From the NCBI RefSeq assembly GCF_018381315.1, contig NZ_JAGZSD010000007.1, forward strand, positions 132,566 through 196,565: 64,000 bases of DNA, in the 5' to 3' direction. The notes beneath the pieces are model-generated. The model did not search any database. It worked only from the letters and a program-made list of their open reading frames with translations, and was not told where the DNA came from. The position numbers and the translations under genes were made by a program. The first letter of the stretch is position 1. Every line of letters begins with the position of its first letter. Of this stretch, positions 48,641 through 58,440 are shown in pieces. The stretch comes from Anaerostipes sp. (GTDB taxonomy: Bacteria > Bacillota > Clostridia > Lachnospirales > Lachnospiraceae).

Positions 48641-48698
48641 TATCGTATCATGCGGAGCATGTCATACTGTAAACCAATTCATTTAGGAGGGATTTTAT

Positions 48699-49967
48699 TT
48701 GGACCCCAGTGTCATATTAAGATTATGCATCTTAATTATCTTATTAACTCTGTCGGCATTTTTTTCGTCGTCGGAGACTGCGCTTACAACCGTAAACGTT
48801 CATACGATCCGTGCCCTGGTAGAGGACGGCAATAAACAGGCTAAGCGGGTGCTGCAGCTGATCGAGAATCCTGCATCTATGCTCAGCAGCATCCTGATCG
48901 GAAATAACCTTGTCAATATCTCTGCCACATCTCTGGCCACCACATTAGCCATTGATGTTTTCGGCAGTGCCGGAGCAGGGATCGCAACCGGTGTACTCAC
49001 CATCCTTGTTCTGATTTTCGGTGAGATCACCCCGAAGACTTATGCAACCATTAAAAATACAAATCTTGCGCTGCGCTTCGGACCGATCATATATTATGTA
49101 ACAAAGATCCTGACTCCTGTTGTTATTATCATCAATAAGCTCTCTACCGGCCTTCTTATGCTTCTGCGCATCGATGCCAAGCAGTCCAGGCAGGTCATGA
49201 CAGAGCGGGAGCTCAGAACGATTGTTGATGCCAGCCACGAGGATGGCGTCATTGAAAAAGACGAAAAAGAAATGATCTATAATGTATTCGATTTCAAGGA
49301 TTCCATCGCAAAGGATATTATGATTCCGAGAATAGATATTACATTTGTCTCTGCCGATGCTTCCTATGATGAAGTTATGGAGCTTTTTATGGCAACACAG
49401 TACTCCCGTCTCCCGGTATATGAGGAGAGCAAGGACAAGGTCATCGGAATTGTCTATTTAAAGGATATGTATTTTTACCGCACTCTGCACCGCGGCGAGA
49501 TCTTCCACATTCAGGATGTCTTAAGGAAGCCGTTCTTCACCTACGAAACGCAGAAGATATCCAGCCTGCTGGCTCAGATGCAGCAGGAAAATGTCAGCTT
49601 TTCTATTGTATTGGATGAGTACGGCATCACTGCCGGCCTGATCACACTGGAAGATATTTTAGAGGAATTGGTCGGAGAAATCCGTGATGAATATGATGAC
49701 AATGAATTAGAAAGCTTTCAGGAGCTTGAAGACGGATCTTATCTCGTCAATGCATCGCTTAAACTGGACGATCTGAATGACTTGATGGATACGGAGATCG
49801 AGTCTGAGGATTATGACTCCGTAGGCGGATATGTGATCGAACTGCTGGATCACCTTCCCTCTGAGGGGGAGACAGCTTCCGATGAATCCTTTGATTTCAA
49901 AGTCCGGAAAGTAGAAAAAAACAGACTGGAACTCATCCAGATCACCCGCAGAGCCCAAAAGGCCTGA
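48699..49967 (+). CDS. Hemolysin C-like (CNNM/CorC) membrane protein
   Basis: A 422-residue protein: DUF21/CNNM membrane domain (SAFFSSSETALTTVN, ILIGNNLVNISATSLATTL), two CBS domains (about 210-330, IMIPRIDITFVSADASYDEV, LRKPFFTYETQKI) and a C-terminal CorC_HlyC domain (DGSYLVNASLKLDDLNDLM). Related proteins export Mg2+ or Co2+; direct hemolysis is not implied. It starts with TTG, eight bases after AGGAGG, with no ATG nearby that keeps the first helix. Confidence 0.92.
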   Translation: MDPSVILRLCILIILLTLSAFFSSSETALTTVNVHTIRALVEDGNKQAKRVLQLIENPASMLSSILIGNNLVNISATSLATTLAIDVFGSAGAGIATGVLTILVLIFGEITPKTYATIKNTNLALRFGPIIYYVTKILTPVVIIINKLSTGLLMLLRIDAKQSRQVMTERELRTIVDASHEDGVIEKDEKEMIYNVFDFKDSIAKDIMIPRIDITFVSADASYDEVMELFMATQYSRLPVYEESKDKVIGIVYLKDMYFYRTLHRGEIFHIQDVLRKPFFTYETQKISSLLAQMQQENVSFSIVLDEYGITAGLITLEDILEELVGEIRDEYDDNELESFQELEDGSYLVNASLKLDDLNDLMDTEIESEDYDSVGGYVIELLDHLPSEGETASDESFDFKVRKVEKNRLELIQITRRAQKA

Positions 49968-49970
49968 CAA

Positions 49971-50004
49971 AAAAGGAAAGCATATACAAACATGCTTTCC
50001 TTTT
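49971..50004. terminator. Bidirectional terminator
   Basis: AAAAGGAAAGCAT (49971-49983) and ATGCTTTCCTTTT (49992-50004), perfect 13-bp stem between converging genes. Confidence 0.9.
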
Positions 50005-50006
50005 CA

Positions 50007-50606
50007 TTATCTTCTTTTCTTTTCATATTTCATCTTTGTCTTAATGAATCCTTCCAGTTCGCGAAGTTTTCTTCCCCTGTCTTCGCTGTTCAGCGGAAAA
50101 TCCATAGACAGGCCGATGGAGTCTAAAACAGTTTCTGAAATCCGGTCCTCATACCTTCTCAAAAGCTCCAGGCGTTCCTCATTGCTCTCAGCGTCCAGAA
50201 AACGAATCAGGAGATCCTGCTGCTCTTTTTCAGGTCTGTGTTCATCTTCTTCCGGCTCTATTTTCTCCGGTACAGGAGGTGCTGTTTTTATCTGTGGTTT
50301 CTGCGGTTCTATATGTCTCTCCAGCATATCATTGATCTGATGAAGATCTGTAATATTCTGGTATGTCTTCACATCCACACGCTCAAAACGGTATTTGGCA
50401 CTGACTCCGGGATATTTTTCGCGGTCCACTTCACTTAAGAACATAGGAAGAGGCCTGGCATAGGTTTTATATTCCCCATATAAGGCCTGGTAAATCACAA
50501 GATCCTCTCCGGTTTCCGAATGTTCTGCCACCGTCACAATCTGATACAGCTTATCCTTGAAGTGTTTATAAAAATCCCCTGGTCTGGGGACTGCTCTTTT
50601 CTCCAT
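50007..50606 (-). CDS. DUF1653 domain protein
   Basis: A 199-residue soluble protein. The first 75 residues are a DUF1653 domain (RPGDFYKHFKDKLYQIV, YQALYGEYKTYARPLPMF, FLSEVDREKYPGV), a small beta-barrel of unknown role. The rest is charged and helical, with a Pro/Glu-rich linker. It starts one base after the helicase gene ends, so the two are coupled and it may act in the same DNA process. Confidence 0.85.
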   Translation of the reverse strand: MEKRAVPRPGDFYKHFKDKLYQIVTVAEHSETGEDLVIYQALYGEYKTYARPLPMFLSEVDREKYPGVSAKYRFERVDVKTYQNITDLHQINDMLERHIEPQKPQIKTAPPVPEKIEPEEDEHRPEKEQQDLLIRFLDAESNEERLELLRRYEDRISETVLDSIGLSMDFPLNSEDRGRKLRELEGFIKTKMKYEKKRR

Positions 50607-50607
50607 A

Positions 50608-52464
50608 TCACTCAGCTCCCTTCTGCTGCTTTCTCGTCTTCCCCTCTAAAGGACGAATAAAATCCGACACACTGCTGTCTTTATTATACATCTTTTCCAC
50701 GGAAAATACATGAAGATATTTTTTGGCTCTCGTCATTCCGACATAAAACATCCGCCGCTCTTCCTCCAGCTCTTCTGCCTTCACTGCTTTTTTATATGGA
50801 ATCACGCCGTCATTTACATCTATAAGAAAGACCCTCTCATATTCCAGCCCCTTTGCACTGTGCAGAGTACTCAAAACAACTCCCTGATTTTCCTGGTTCT
50901 TTTTATCGGACTGTGCCTTCAGCTCTTCCGTATAACATCTCATAAACTCAAACCATTCTTCATAAGTCTCATATGCTCTGGCAGTTTCCTGAAGTTCTTC
51001 CAGCACATCAGTGAGTTCCTCCTCTTTCAGCTTCCGGATTCTTGCGTATTCTGCCAGATATGCATTATAACCGACAGACTTTCTTATGTAGGTGATGGCA
51101 AGAAACGGAGTCATATCCTTCAGAAGCCGCAAATCTTCCTCCAGCTCTTCAATATAGTCATACAGCCATTCCTTATCCTTTGTCTTTTCTTTCAGCTCCT
51201 GAAAAGAAATCTCAGGCTGATCCAGATATTCTCTGCTGATATAACGCTTGGGCCGGTTCATGATCCGCAGAAAAGTGCTTCTCCTGCGGTCTCCCAGTGC
51301 CATTCTTATATAATCTATGATATCTCTTGCAATCCAATGCTCAAACAGGCTGGGAATCCCGTCCTTCACGGAAAATGGAATATTATATTCCATAAGCTTT
51401 CCGATCATGGTTCTGGCTCCCAGATTGGTCCTGACCAGAATGGCCGCTTCCTCATAGGGGCGTCCTTTTATGTTTTCTTCCCGGAGTTTCCTGGCCACGT
51501 AAGTACATTCCTCCTGCTGGTTCTTAAATGTCCTGAGTTCAACCGGGACCTGCGCATTTTTACAGGACCGGATCTCCTTTGGGAACCGCCGCTTGTTTAC
51601 TCCGATCACCTTCCGGGCCGCCTCAACAATCTCCGGGCTGGAGCGGTAATTAATATCCAGCTGAATCTTTTTTGAATCCTTAAAGTCTCTCGGAAATCCC
51701 AGCATAATTTCCGGCTTTGCCCCGCGGAACCGGTAAATCGACTGGTCATCGTCACCCACGATAAATAAATTGTTCCTCGGAGCTGCCAGCATCTTCATGA
51801 TCTCATATTGTATCGGCGAAATGTCCTGGAATTCATCGATGAGAATATACTGAAACTTGTTCTGCCAGGCAGCAAGCAGATCTTTTCTTTCCTTCAGCAG
51901 CCGGTAGGTATAAACCAGGATATCATCAAAATCCATCCACTGGTTTCTCTGGAGTTTTTTATTATACTCCTGATAAATCAGCTGAAAAATACTGTCCGCA
52001 CAGCTTTGGCTGTGATAATACTCCATAGAAAGCAGCTGTCCTTTTACAAAGCTGATCTCACTGATCAGAGACCTCAGGAAGTCCGGCTCATCCCCTGTTT
52101 CAAGATCCCGGTCTGTAATGATCTCCCGCAGCAGTTCATACTTTTTATGTTCCGGCAGAATACAGCCGGCCTGAAGCCGGTATGCATGCTTTAAGATTGT
52201 ATAGAATACGGCATGAAAGGTCCCGAAAGAAACTGGCAGGGGTTTCCCTGCCAGCTTCATAAACCTTTCTTTCATTTCTGCCACTGCTGCCTTGGTAAAC
52301 GTGATGACCAAAATGTTGGAAGGATTCACCCCAAAGTGTTCCGTCAGATACTTTGCCCGCTCCGTAATCACCGTAGTTTTCCCGGATCCCGGACCGGCCA
52401 GAACCATCATAGGACCGTCTTTATGGGTTATGGCCTGCTTCTGGGCCTCATTCCATTCTGTCAT
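50608..52464 (-). CDS. UvrD/Rep-family DNA helicase (second copy)
   Basis: A 618-residue superfamily 1A helicase, distinct from PcrA at 38967. Motifs: GPGSGKTTVITERA (about 23-36), DEFQDISPIQ, GDDDQSIYRFRGAK, DINYRSSPEIV, LHSAKGLEYERVF and FYVGMTRAKKYLHVF. It lacks the C-terminal PcrA tail and is over 100 residues shorter. It overlaps gltX by 4 bp and is followed directly by the DUF1653 gene. Confidence 0.92.
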   Translation of the reverse strand: MTEWNEAQKQAITHKDGPMMVLAGPGSGKTTVITERAKYLTEHFGVNPSNILVITFTKAAVAEMKERFMKLAGKPLPVSFGTFHAVFYTILKHAYRLQAGCILPEHKKYELLREIITDRDLETGDEPDFLRSLISEISFVKGQLLSMEYYHSQSCADSIFQLIYQEYNKKLQRNQWMDFDDILVYTYRLLKERKDLLAAWQNKFQYILIDEFQDISPIQYEIMKMLAAPRNNLFIVGDDDQSIYRFRGAKPEIMLGFPRDFKDSKKIQLDINYRSSPEIVEAARKVIGVNKRRFPKEIRSCKNAQVPVELRTFKNQQEECTYVARKLREENIKGRPYEEAAILVRTNLGARTMIGKLMEYNIPFSVKDGIPSLFEHWIARDIIDYIRMALGDRRRSTFLRIMNRPKRYISREYLDQPEISFQELKEKTKDKEWLYDYIEELEEDLRLLKDMTPFLAITYIRKSVGYNAYLAEYARIRKLKEEELTDVLEELQETARAYETYEEWFEFMRCYTEELKAQSDKKNQENQGVVLSTLHSAKGLEYERVFLIDVNDGVIPYKKAVKAEELEEERRMFYVGMTRAKKYLHVFSVEKMYNKDSSVSDFIRPLEGKTRKQQKGAE

Positions 52465-53921
52465 GAAAGCTCTGCCTCTAACTTCTCAACAGCCGCATGC
52501 AGCCTTTTTACAGACTCCTCTTTTCCCAGGATCTCCATGAGTTCGGAAGCCCCTCCCGGCGTCATCTGTTTCCCTGACACAGCAGTGCGCACCGGCCACA
52601 TAACATAACCGTTCTTTACTTCGTGGCTTTTTGCAAATCCAAGCAGTGTCTGATATAATGCATCATTGCTGAAATCTTCCTGAGCTTCAAAAACCGGGAT
52701 GATTTCTCTGAGCACTTCCAGCGCAGACTCTTTGGTTGTCTTCATTTTTTTGTGCTGGTACATAGCACTGTCATATTCAGGCACTTCCTCAAAGAAATCA
52801 ATATGATCTTTGATCTCGGTAAACAGCTCGATTCTCGTCTTGACCATGGATAAAATTTTATCAATATCCACATCCTTTGTGATAATCTCTGTGACATACG
52901 GCATTGCCATAGTCTTAAATCTTTCATCGTCCATTGCTTTGATATACTCTCCGTTCATCCAGGAAAGCTTTGTCATATCAAACACTGCAGGTGTCTTTGA
53001 CATATGATGGTAATCAAAGGTTTCTTCCAGCTCTTTTAAGGAGAATATCTCTCTTTCTCCTCCCGGGCTCCATCCGAGTAGCGCCACAAAGTTTACGATC
53101 GTCTCCGGAAGATATCCTGCCTCCAGCAAATCTTCAAAAGAAGAATGTCCGCTTCGTTTGCTCAGCTTCTTGTGCTCCTCATCTGTAATCAGCGGGCAGT
53201 GCACATAGATCGGCTTTTCCCATCCGAATGCATCATAAAGACGATTATACTTAGGGGTGGAAGACAGATATTCATTTCCGCGGACTACATGGGTAATGCC
53301 CATCAGATGGTCATCCACCACATTTGCAAAATTATAGGTCGGATAACCGTCAGACTTGATCAGAATCATATCATCCAGTTCCATATTGTCTACTGTGATT
53401 TCACCGTAAATTTCATCTGTAAAAGTGGTCGTACCTTCCGTAGGGTTGTTCTGGCGGATCACATACGGAACCCCTGCGTCGAGTTTTTCCTTTACTTCTT
53501 CCTCACTCAGATTCAGACAGTGCTTGTCATAATGGCTGACAACCACGTCCCCTGATTTAACTTTCAGGCTTTCCAGGCGTTCATCGTCACAGAAGCAGTA
53601 ATACGCCTCTCCCCTGCTGATCAGCTCCCTGGCATAATCCAGATAAATACCTGCTGCCTGGCGTTCGCTCTGGACATAAGGTCCCACGCCGCCGTCCTTA
53701 TCCGGTCCCTCATCGTGGACCAGCCCGGCTTTGGCAAGTGTGTTATATATAATATCCACTGCTCCTTCTACCAGACGCTCCTGATCTGTATCTTCAATAC
53801 GAAGCAGAAAATCTCCGTCCTCGTGTTTTGCAATCAAATAGGCATATAATGCGGTTCTTAAATTCCCTACATGCATTCTTCCCGTAGGGCTTGGGGCAAA
53901 TCTTGTTCTAACTTTACTCAT
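52461..53921 (-). CDS. gltX: Glutamyl-tRNA synthetase
   Basis: A 486-residue class I synthetase of standard length. HIGH-type FAPSPTGRMHVGNLRTALY (residues 8-26), KMSKS-type HKKLSKRSGHSS near 255. Whether it also charges tRNA-Gln (with GatCAB) is not visible here. Followed with a 4-bp overlap by the helicase gene. Confidence 0.96.
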   Translation of the reverse strand: MSKVRTRFAPSPTGRMHVGNLRTALYAYLIAKHEDGDFLLRIEDTDQERLVEGAVDIIYNTLAKAGLVHDEGPDKDGGVGPYVQSERQAAGIYLDYARELISRGEAYYCFCDDERLESLKVKSGDVVVSHYDKHCLNLSEEEVKEKLDAGVPYVIRQNNPTEGTTTFTDEIYGEITVDNMELDDMILIKSDGYPTYNFANVVDDHLMGITHVVRGNEYLSSTPKYNRLYDAFGWEKPIYVHCPLITDEEHKKLSKRSGHSSFEDLLEAGYLPETIVNFVALLGWSPGGEREIFSLKELEETFDYHHMSKTPAVFDMTKLSWMNGEYIKAMDDERFKTMAMPYVTEIITKDVDIDKILSMVKTRIELFTEIKDHIDFFEEVPEYDSAMYQHKKMKTTKESALEVLREIIPVFEAQEDFSNDALYQTLLGFAKSHEVKNGYVMWPVRTAVSGKQMTPGGASELMEILGKEESVKRLHAAVEKLEAELS

Positions 53922-53999
53922 CTGTTTCCAATCCTTTCTTTCGTTATCTTCTCTATTATCTCAATAACGCAGTCTCCGGTCAAGCCTCCCGCCGTATTT

Positions 54000-55187
54000 T
54001 CAAAGATGCAGAGGCTCTAAACTCCGCTGCAGAATTCCTTTCAAAGCCGCGATTAATACGCCATAATTTACGATCGGTACTTCTGCTCTCACACTTGTCT
54101 TAACCCTGTGCTTCATCTCCTTCGGATTCAGTGTACAGCCTCCGCAGTGCACAATCAGATCATAGCCGCTTAGGTCATCAGGAAACGTACTGCCGCTGGA
54201 CGTCTCAAAGATCAGATTCCTGCCTGTATATTCTGTCAGCCATCTTGGAATCTTGACAGTCCCTATATCATCGCACTGGCGGTGATGGGTACATCCTTCT
54301 GCAATCAGTATCCTGGATCCGTCCTTCAGACGCTCCACTGCCCTGGCTCCCTTCACTTCCTCTGCAAGATCTCCTTTATATCTGGCAAACAGAATCGAAA
54401 AGGATGTCAGAGGAATATCCTCTGGCACTATAGCTGCCACCTGCTCAAATGCCTGGGAATCTGTGATGATCAGAGCAGGTTTTTTCCCAATTTCCTGAAG
54501 CGTTTGTTCAAGTTCCGATTCTTTTACTACAATGGAGCAGGCTCCGCTCTCTAAAATATCCCGGATAGTCTGCTGCTGCGGAAGAATGAGCCTTCCTTTC
54601 GGGGCCGCAGAATCTATAGGGACCACCAGTACTACAAAATCTCCCGGTGAAATCAAATCTCCCACAATCCTCTTTTCCTGCTCTTCCTGGGGAAGAAGCC
54701 TGCCGATCGCTTCCTTCAGTTCAAAAATACCTTCCTTTGTTACAGCACTGACAAAACAGGAATTTTTTTGCTCTTTCCTGCTGTCACTGCCCGATATATC
54801 TGATTTGTTATAGACAATTAAGTAGGGCAGTTTTCTGTCCTTGATCAGTTCCAGAATCCCATATTCAAACTCTGTAAGACCTGTCCCTGCGTCGGCAATA
54901 ATCAGTGCTATATCTGTCTTCCTGAGAACTTCTTTTGCCTTTTCCACTCTCTTCCTGCCCAGCTCTCCTTCATCATCCAGCCCCGGGGTATCAATCATTA
55001 CAACCGGCCCCAGCGGAAGAAGCTCCATAGCCTTATAAACCGGATCGGTGGTTGTCCCTTTCACATCGGATACAATCGCCAGCTCCTGATCTGTCAACGC
55101 ATTGACAATGCTGGATTTTCCCGCATTCCTTTTTCCAAACAATGCGATATGAATCCTGTCTCCTCTTGGTGTCTCATTTAAACCCAT
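54000..55187 (-). CDS. hydF: [FeFe]-hydrogenase H-cluster maturation GTPase
   Basis: A 395-residue HydF: N-terminal GTPase with G1 GKRNAGKSS, G3 DTPGLDDEG and G4 YNKSDIS, a dimerisation domain in the middle, and the C-terminal iron-sulfur domain with ligands in CTHHRQC and HCGGC. HydF carries the 2Fe subcluster to the hydrogenase. HydE and HydG are not in the window. It shows that the organism makes an [FeFe]-hydrogenase, hence hydrogen metabolism and anaerobic life. Confidence 0.95.
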   Translation of the reverse strand: MGLNETPRGDRIHIALFGKRNAGKSSIVNALTDQELAIVSDVKGTTTDPVYKAMELLPLGPVVMIDTPGLDDEGELGRKRVEKAKEVLRKTDIALIIADAGTGLTEFEYGILELIKDRKLPYLIVYNKSDISGSDSRKEQKNSCFVSAVTKEGIFELKEAIGRLLPQEEQEKRIVGDLISPGDFVVLVVPIDSAAPKGRLILPQQQTIRDILESGACSIVVKESELEQTLQEIGKKPALIITDSQAFEQVAAIVPEDIPLTSFSILFARYKGDLAEEVKGARAVERLKDGSRILIAEGCTHHRQCDDIGTVKIPRWLTEYTGRNLIFETSSGSTFPDDLSGYDLIVHCGGCTLNPKEMKHRVKTSVRAEVPIVNYGVLIAALKGILQRSLEPLHL

Positions 55188-55460
55188 CGTCTGTCTCCTT
55201 TACTTGCTGCCTTGATTCGTTATTTTCTTTTTCAGTATATAACACCTAAAGTTTTGAATCAATAGAACGCAGCCAATGAAAAAAGAAGATAGAACAAAGT
55301 GGGCATGCCACCTCAGCTCCCCACCTCTCATTCTTTGAGGGGCTTGTACACTTTGCGCGCCAAATGCGATTTGCCAAAGGCAAATAAATTCCTCGCGCAT
55401 TTGTGCGCATCCTGCACTGAGTGCTTTTTATTTCATAGGACGCACTTTCCTATGAAAGAA
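55188..55460. repeat. Gene-free stretch with dispersed repeat copy C
   Basis: TATTTCATAGGACGCACTTT followed by CCTATGAAA (about 55428-55456) matches the palindrome at 7751-7783 with one base change. Upstream, AAAGTGGGCATGCC and CACCTCAGCT (about 55294) recur at 58339. Several small inverted repeats (GCGCATTTGTGCGC, TTTGCCAAAGGCAAA) lie between. No gene supported. Confidence 0.7.
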
Positions 55461-55507
55461 CAACAAAAAGGCTAAACAGCCAGCGGCTGCTCCGCCTGTT
55501 TAGCCTT
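55461..55507 (-). terminator. Terminator after the TVP38-family gene
   Basis: AAGGCTAAACAG (55468-55479) and CTGTTTAGCCTT (55496-55507) with TTTTTGTTG following on the minus strand. The 90 bases from here to the gene end hold nothing else I recognise. Confidence 0.85.
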
Positions 55508-55599
55508 CATATTTATCCAGCAGACATTACGTCCATGTTCTGTATGATTGAAGTGAGGCATTCTAAGAGCCGAACGGAAATCATGCGGAACATGTCTGC

Positions 55600-56184
55600 T
55601 TAATGCATCAGCAGCGGGATCATTGCCCCTCCTAAACTATAAACAATAATTGTTACCGGTCTTCCCAGAATAAGAATAGTTAAAAATTTTCTCCATGACA
55701 TGTCCGTCAGCCCTGCAATCATACAGAGTACATCATCAGGTGCACACGGCAGAAGAATTGCCGCTGTAAACACAACATCGAATTTCTTTCCGGTCAAAAA
55801 CTTTTTCTTTGTCTTTTCATACGTTTCATTGTTTACAAACAGGCGGATGAATTTTTCTCCGTACTGCCTTGCCAGATAAAAATTAATACAGGAACCAATA
55901 AGAATTCCTATTACACTGTACAAAAACCCATACCATGGTCCGAAAAAAACGACTCCCGCCAGGCAGGTAAGTCCTCCGGGAATCACTGCGATCACGACCT
56001 GTGCAATCTGAATGAGAATAAACAGAAGGGGACCCCAAAAACTGCTGTGCCTTACGAACAGTTCCATCTGCTCCCTGTTTGTAAAAATTCCTTTTTGATA
56101 TCCATAAATAGAAAATATAATTAATGCTCCGATTAACACCAGAGTTGTAAGATTTGTCGCTTTTTTTACTGCTTGTCTGCTCAT
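55600..56184 (-). CDS. TVP38/TMEM64 (DedA-related) membrane protein
   Basis: A 194-residue VTT-domain protein with about five hydrophobic stretches. Conserved: PGGLTCLAGVVFFGPWYGF and GSCINFYLARQYGEKF, then LPCAPDDVLCMIAGLTDMSW. Family members are thought to move or scramble lipids. The start is the ATG after AAAGGCGGTGG; the reading open to 56220 has no ribosome site. Monocistronic. Confidence 0.9.
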   Translation of the reverse strand: MSRQAVKKATNLTTLVLIGALIIFSIYGYQKGIFTNREQMELFVRHSSFWGPLLFILIQIAQVVIAVIPGGLTCLAGVVFFGPWYGFLYSVIGILIGSCINFYLARQYGEKFIRLFVNNETYEKTKKKFLTGKKFDVVFTAAILLPCAPDDVLCMIAGLTDMSWRKFLTILILGRPVTIIVYSLGGAMIPLLMH

Positions 56185-56309
56185 AAACAGCCACCGCCTT
56201 TCTTTTACTGTCTCTATCATAGCGGACAGTTCTGAAATCCAGCAGACAAAAAAGTGACAAATTTCTTACAGTTTTTTCAGACTGATAATGTAATCCCGAT
56301 CCATACAGA

Positions 56310-56341
56310 TAAAAATCCGGGAATCACTTTGATTCCCGGAT
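56310..56341 (-). terminator. Terminator after cutC
   Basis: ATCCGGGAATC (56315-56325) and GATTCCCGGAT (56331-56341) followed by TTTT on the minus strand. Confidence 0.85.
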
Positions 56342-56356
56342 ACACCGTCATAAAAT

Positions 56357-57109
56357 TTATGAATCATACTTCTGTATCACAGCTGCTGCTCTTTTAATTT
56401 CCTCTCCATCTGTCACGAACCGCTCATACTCACTCATCATAGGCAGGCCCATGCTGACATCTGGCTTGCGGTATTCCATCCTGCTCTCAACTGTCTTCTT
56501 CCCTGACATATGAAATGCCCGGAAAGGAGCTTCACTCAAAAATTCTTCGATAATATCAGCATTCACGCCTGCACCAACCATCACGGTAATATCTTTTCCC
56601 GCCACTTCCAGGAGATTTTTTAATAGTTCTTTTCCGTCAGCACAGCAATTTTTCTGTCCGGAGGTGAGTACTGTATCAACTCCCAGCTCAATGGCTTCAA
56701 TCATCGCCTCATAAGGATTCACACACAGATCAAAGGCTCTGTTCAGTGTAACGGACATCCCCATGGTTTTCTGCATCAGGCTTTCCATACGTCTCATATC
56801 AAGCCGGCCGTCCTTTGTAAGGCATCCGACCACCACCCCGTCAGCGCCAAGTTCCCGGAAATGATGAATTTCACTTCTCATAAGGACGAATTCTTCATCA
56901 CTGTATAAAAAGTCTCCGAATCTGGGCCGGATCAGCACATGTACCGGGATATCCAGCCGCAGCTTAATCATCTCCAGAAGCTTTGAACTCGGCGTAGTTC
57001 CTCCGATCATCAAATCACTGCAGAGTTCCAGCCGCTTAGCCCCTGCCTCTTTTGCAATCACCGCAGACTCAAATGAGTCTACACAGCATTCCAACATAAT
57101 CTCACTCAT
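56357..57109 (-). CDS. cutC: CutC family protein
   Basis: A 250-residue TIM-barrel CutC protein: MLECCVDSFESAVIAKEAGA and KRLELCSDLMIGGTTPS, HVLIRPRFGDFLYSDEE and VLTSGQKNCCADG match the family. It was named for copper homeostasis, but a direct role in copper handling is doubtful for many members. The start with AGGAGG eight bases upstream is preferred over the ATG two codons before it. It is preceded closely by the radical SAM gene. Confidence 0.93.
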   Translation of the reverse strand: MSEIMLECCVDSFESAVIAKEAGAKRLELCSDLMIGGTTPSSKLLEMIKLRLDIPVHVLIRPRFGDFLYSDEEFVLMRSEIHHFRELGADGVVVGCLTKDGRLDMRRMESLMQKTMGMSVTLNRAFDLCVNPYEAMIEAIELGVDTVLTSGQKNCCADGKELLKNLLEVAGKDITVMVGAGVNADIIEEFLSEAPFRAFHMSGKKTVESRMEYRKPDVSMGLPMMSEYERFVTDGEEIKRAAAVIQKYDS

Positions 57110-57121
57110 AGTCATTACCTC

Positions 57122-58018
57122 CTAGAAAAATGACAGCTGCTCTGCCTGAAACTGCGCATTTTTTTCTTTTATGATGCTTCCGAAATCCGCCTTTACCTGG
57201 TACTTGGCACGAACCTCTGAAATAATTTGATACAGTTCTTTTTTATAATCCTTGTATTCTTTTCCATAGCTGAACAGCTTGGTCAGCTTTTGTTCATACT
57301 GAGGAAACTCATTTCTTACAAAACGAAAAAATACAGCACGGGTCGGTCCCTTCAAATTCAAATTTGATGTTATCAGATAGTGGAGATCTCTATGCTTAGT
57401 CTCAGAAAATACAGCCTCCAGATTTTCTCTGGTGCTGGTAATATACGGAACAATGGGCATCATATGGACACCTGTGCTGGCGTTTGTCCTGCGGAATTCC
57501 TCCAGAACTTCAAACCGCCGGCGGGAAGAAACTCCTCCCGGCTCCAATACGCTTCTGACATCCTCATCCATCGTTGTGATCGTAGCTGCAATATTTACAT
57601 AAGCTACTCTTGATAACTGATCGATTAAGTCGTAATCTCTTAATATTAAATCAGACTTTGTAGAAATGATTGCCGGATTCTCAAATCGGATCAAAAGCTT
57701 TAAAAGTTCCGGCATGATCCGGTACTGCGCCTCCGCCGGCTGGTAATTGTCTGTTACACCTCCAAGATTAATCACCTGGTGGTCCCAGTTTCTGCTCTTC
57801 AGCTGTCTTTCCAGTTTCTCTGCAATGTTGGTCTTTACAAAAATATCGCCGTAAAAATCATCTGACTCCATATATGCATGGGAATAAAGTGCAAAGCAGT
57901 ACTGACATTGATGGGCACATCCTCTGTATATGTTTAAATCCCAGTGGTAAGGAAATCTTCCGCGGACACGGTTGCAGGCCGCGGAACATTGAATCTCCCT
58001 GTACGTTTTTTCTTCCAT
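57122..58018 (-). CDS. Radical SAM protein (SPL/Rv2578c-like)
   Basis: A 298-residue radical SAM enzyme with cluster motif CAHQCQYC (about 35-42). The N-terminal NIYRGCAHQCQYCFALYSH and the NLGGVTDNYQPAEAQYRI segment fit the spore-photoproduct-lyase-like Rv2578c group, whose reaction is unknown. It ends 12 bases before cutC and starts 5 bases after the zinc-ribbon gene, so the three are probably one operon. Confidence 0.88.
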   Translation of the reverse strand: MEEKTYREIQCSAACNRVRGRFPYHWDLNIYRGCAHQCQYCFALYSHAYMESDDFYGDIFVKTNIAEKLERQLKSRNWDHQVINLGGVTDNYQPAEAQYRIMPELLKLLIRFENPAIISTKSDLILRDYDLIDQLSRVAYVNIAATITTMDEDVRSVLEPGGVSSRRRFEVLEEFRRTNASTGVHMMPIVPYITSTRENLEAVFSETKHRDLHYLITSNLNLKGPTRAVFFRFVRNEFPQYEQKLTKLFSYGKEYKDYKKELYQIISEVRAKYQVKADFGSIIKEKNAQFQAEQLSFF

Positions 58019-58023
58019 GGCGA

Positions 58024-58245
58024 TTATCCCATAAGGAAATCTAAAATGTTCATTCCATCGGAAGTCTGGCTCTTATACAATTCTGTGAAACCGCAGCGGG
58101 TACAGCTTATGGTAATAAATTTTTTATTCTGTACATCAAAAATCTTGGCGAAATTTCCTCCGGTAGCCTGGAATTGGTCATGCTCAAAGGAATTGCATCC
58201 GCACTTAGGGCAGACAAACTGTTTCCTTTCAAAATTCTGATCCAT
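58024..58245 (-). CDS. Small zinc-ribbon protein
   Basis: 73 residues: CPKCGCNSFEHDQF, then ISCTRCGFTELYK, two CxxC pairs of a zinc ribbon (zinc_ribbon_13-like). The start MDQNFERK follows AAAGGGAGTG; a longer reading to 58398 runs through a terminator and a repeat and is not credible. It precedes the radical SAM and cutC genes. Confidence 0.85.
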   Translation of the reverse strand: MDQNFERKQFVCPKCGCNSFEHDQFQATGGNFAKIFDVQNKKFITISCTRCGFTELYKSQTSDGMNILDFLMG

Positions 58246-58331
58246 CAAAACACTCCCTTTCTTTTCTTTCATTATCATCTTCCTACTATCTATTATAGTA
58301 AAAAAACAGATTTCCGTAAACACAAAGTGAA

Positions 58332-58364
58332 TAGAATAAAGTGGGCATGCCCACCTCAGCTGCA
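58332..58364. repeat. Short repeat shared with 55.29 kb
   Basis: AAAGTGGGCATGCCCACC and TCAGCT are repeated, with one base less, at about 55294. It lies between the ptsI terminator and the zinc-ribbon gene and contains a GTGGGCATGCCCAC palindrome. Confidence 0.6.
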
Positions 58365-58425
58365 ATAAAAATAAGACTCCCCAAACGCATGTCTGCAATA
58401 CACAGATAAACGTTCAGGGAGTCTT
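58365..58425 (-). terminator. Terminator after ptsI
   Basis: AAGACTCCC (58417-58425 on the minus strand) pairs with GGGGAGTCTT (58373-58382); ATTTTTATT follows. Confidence 0.8.
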
Positions 58426-58440
58426 TTATAACTCAAAAAC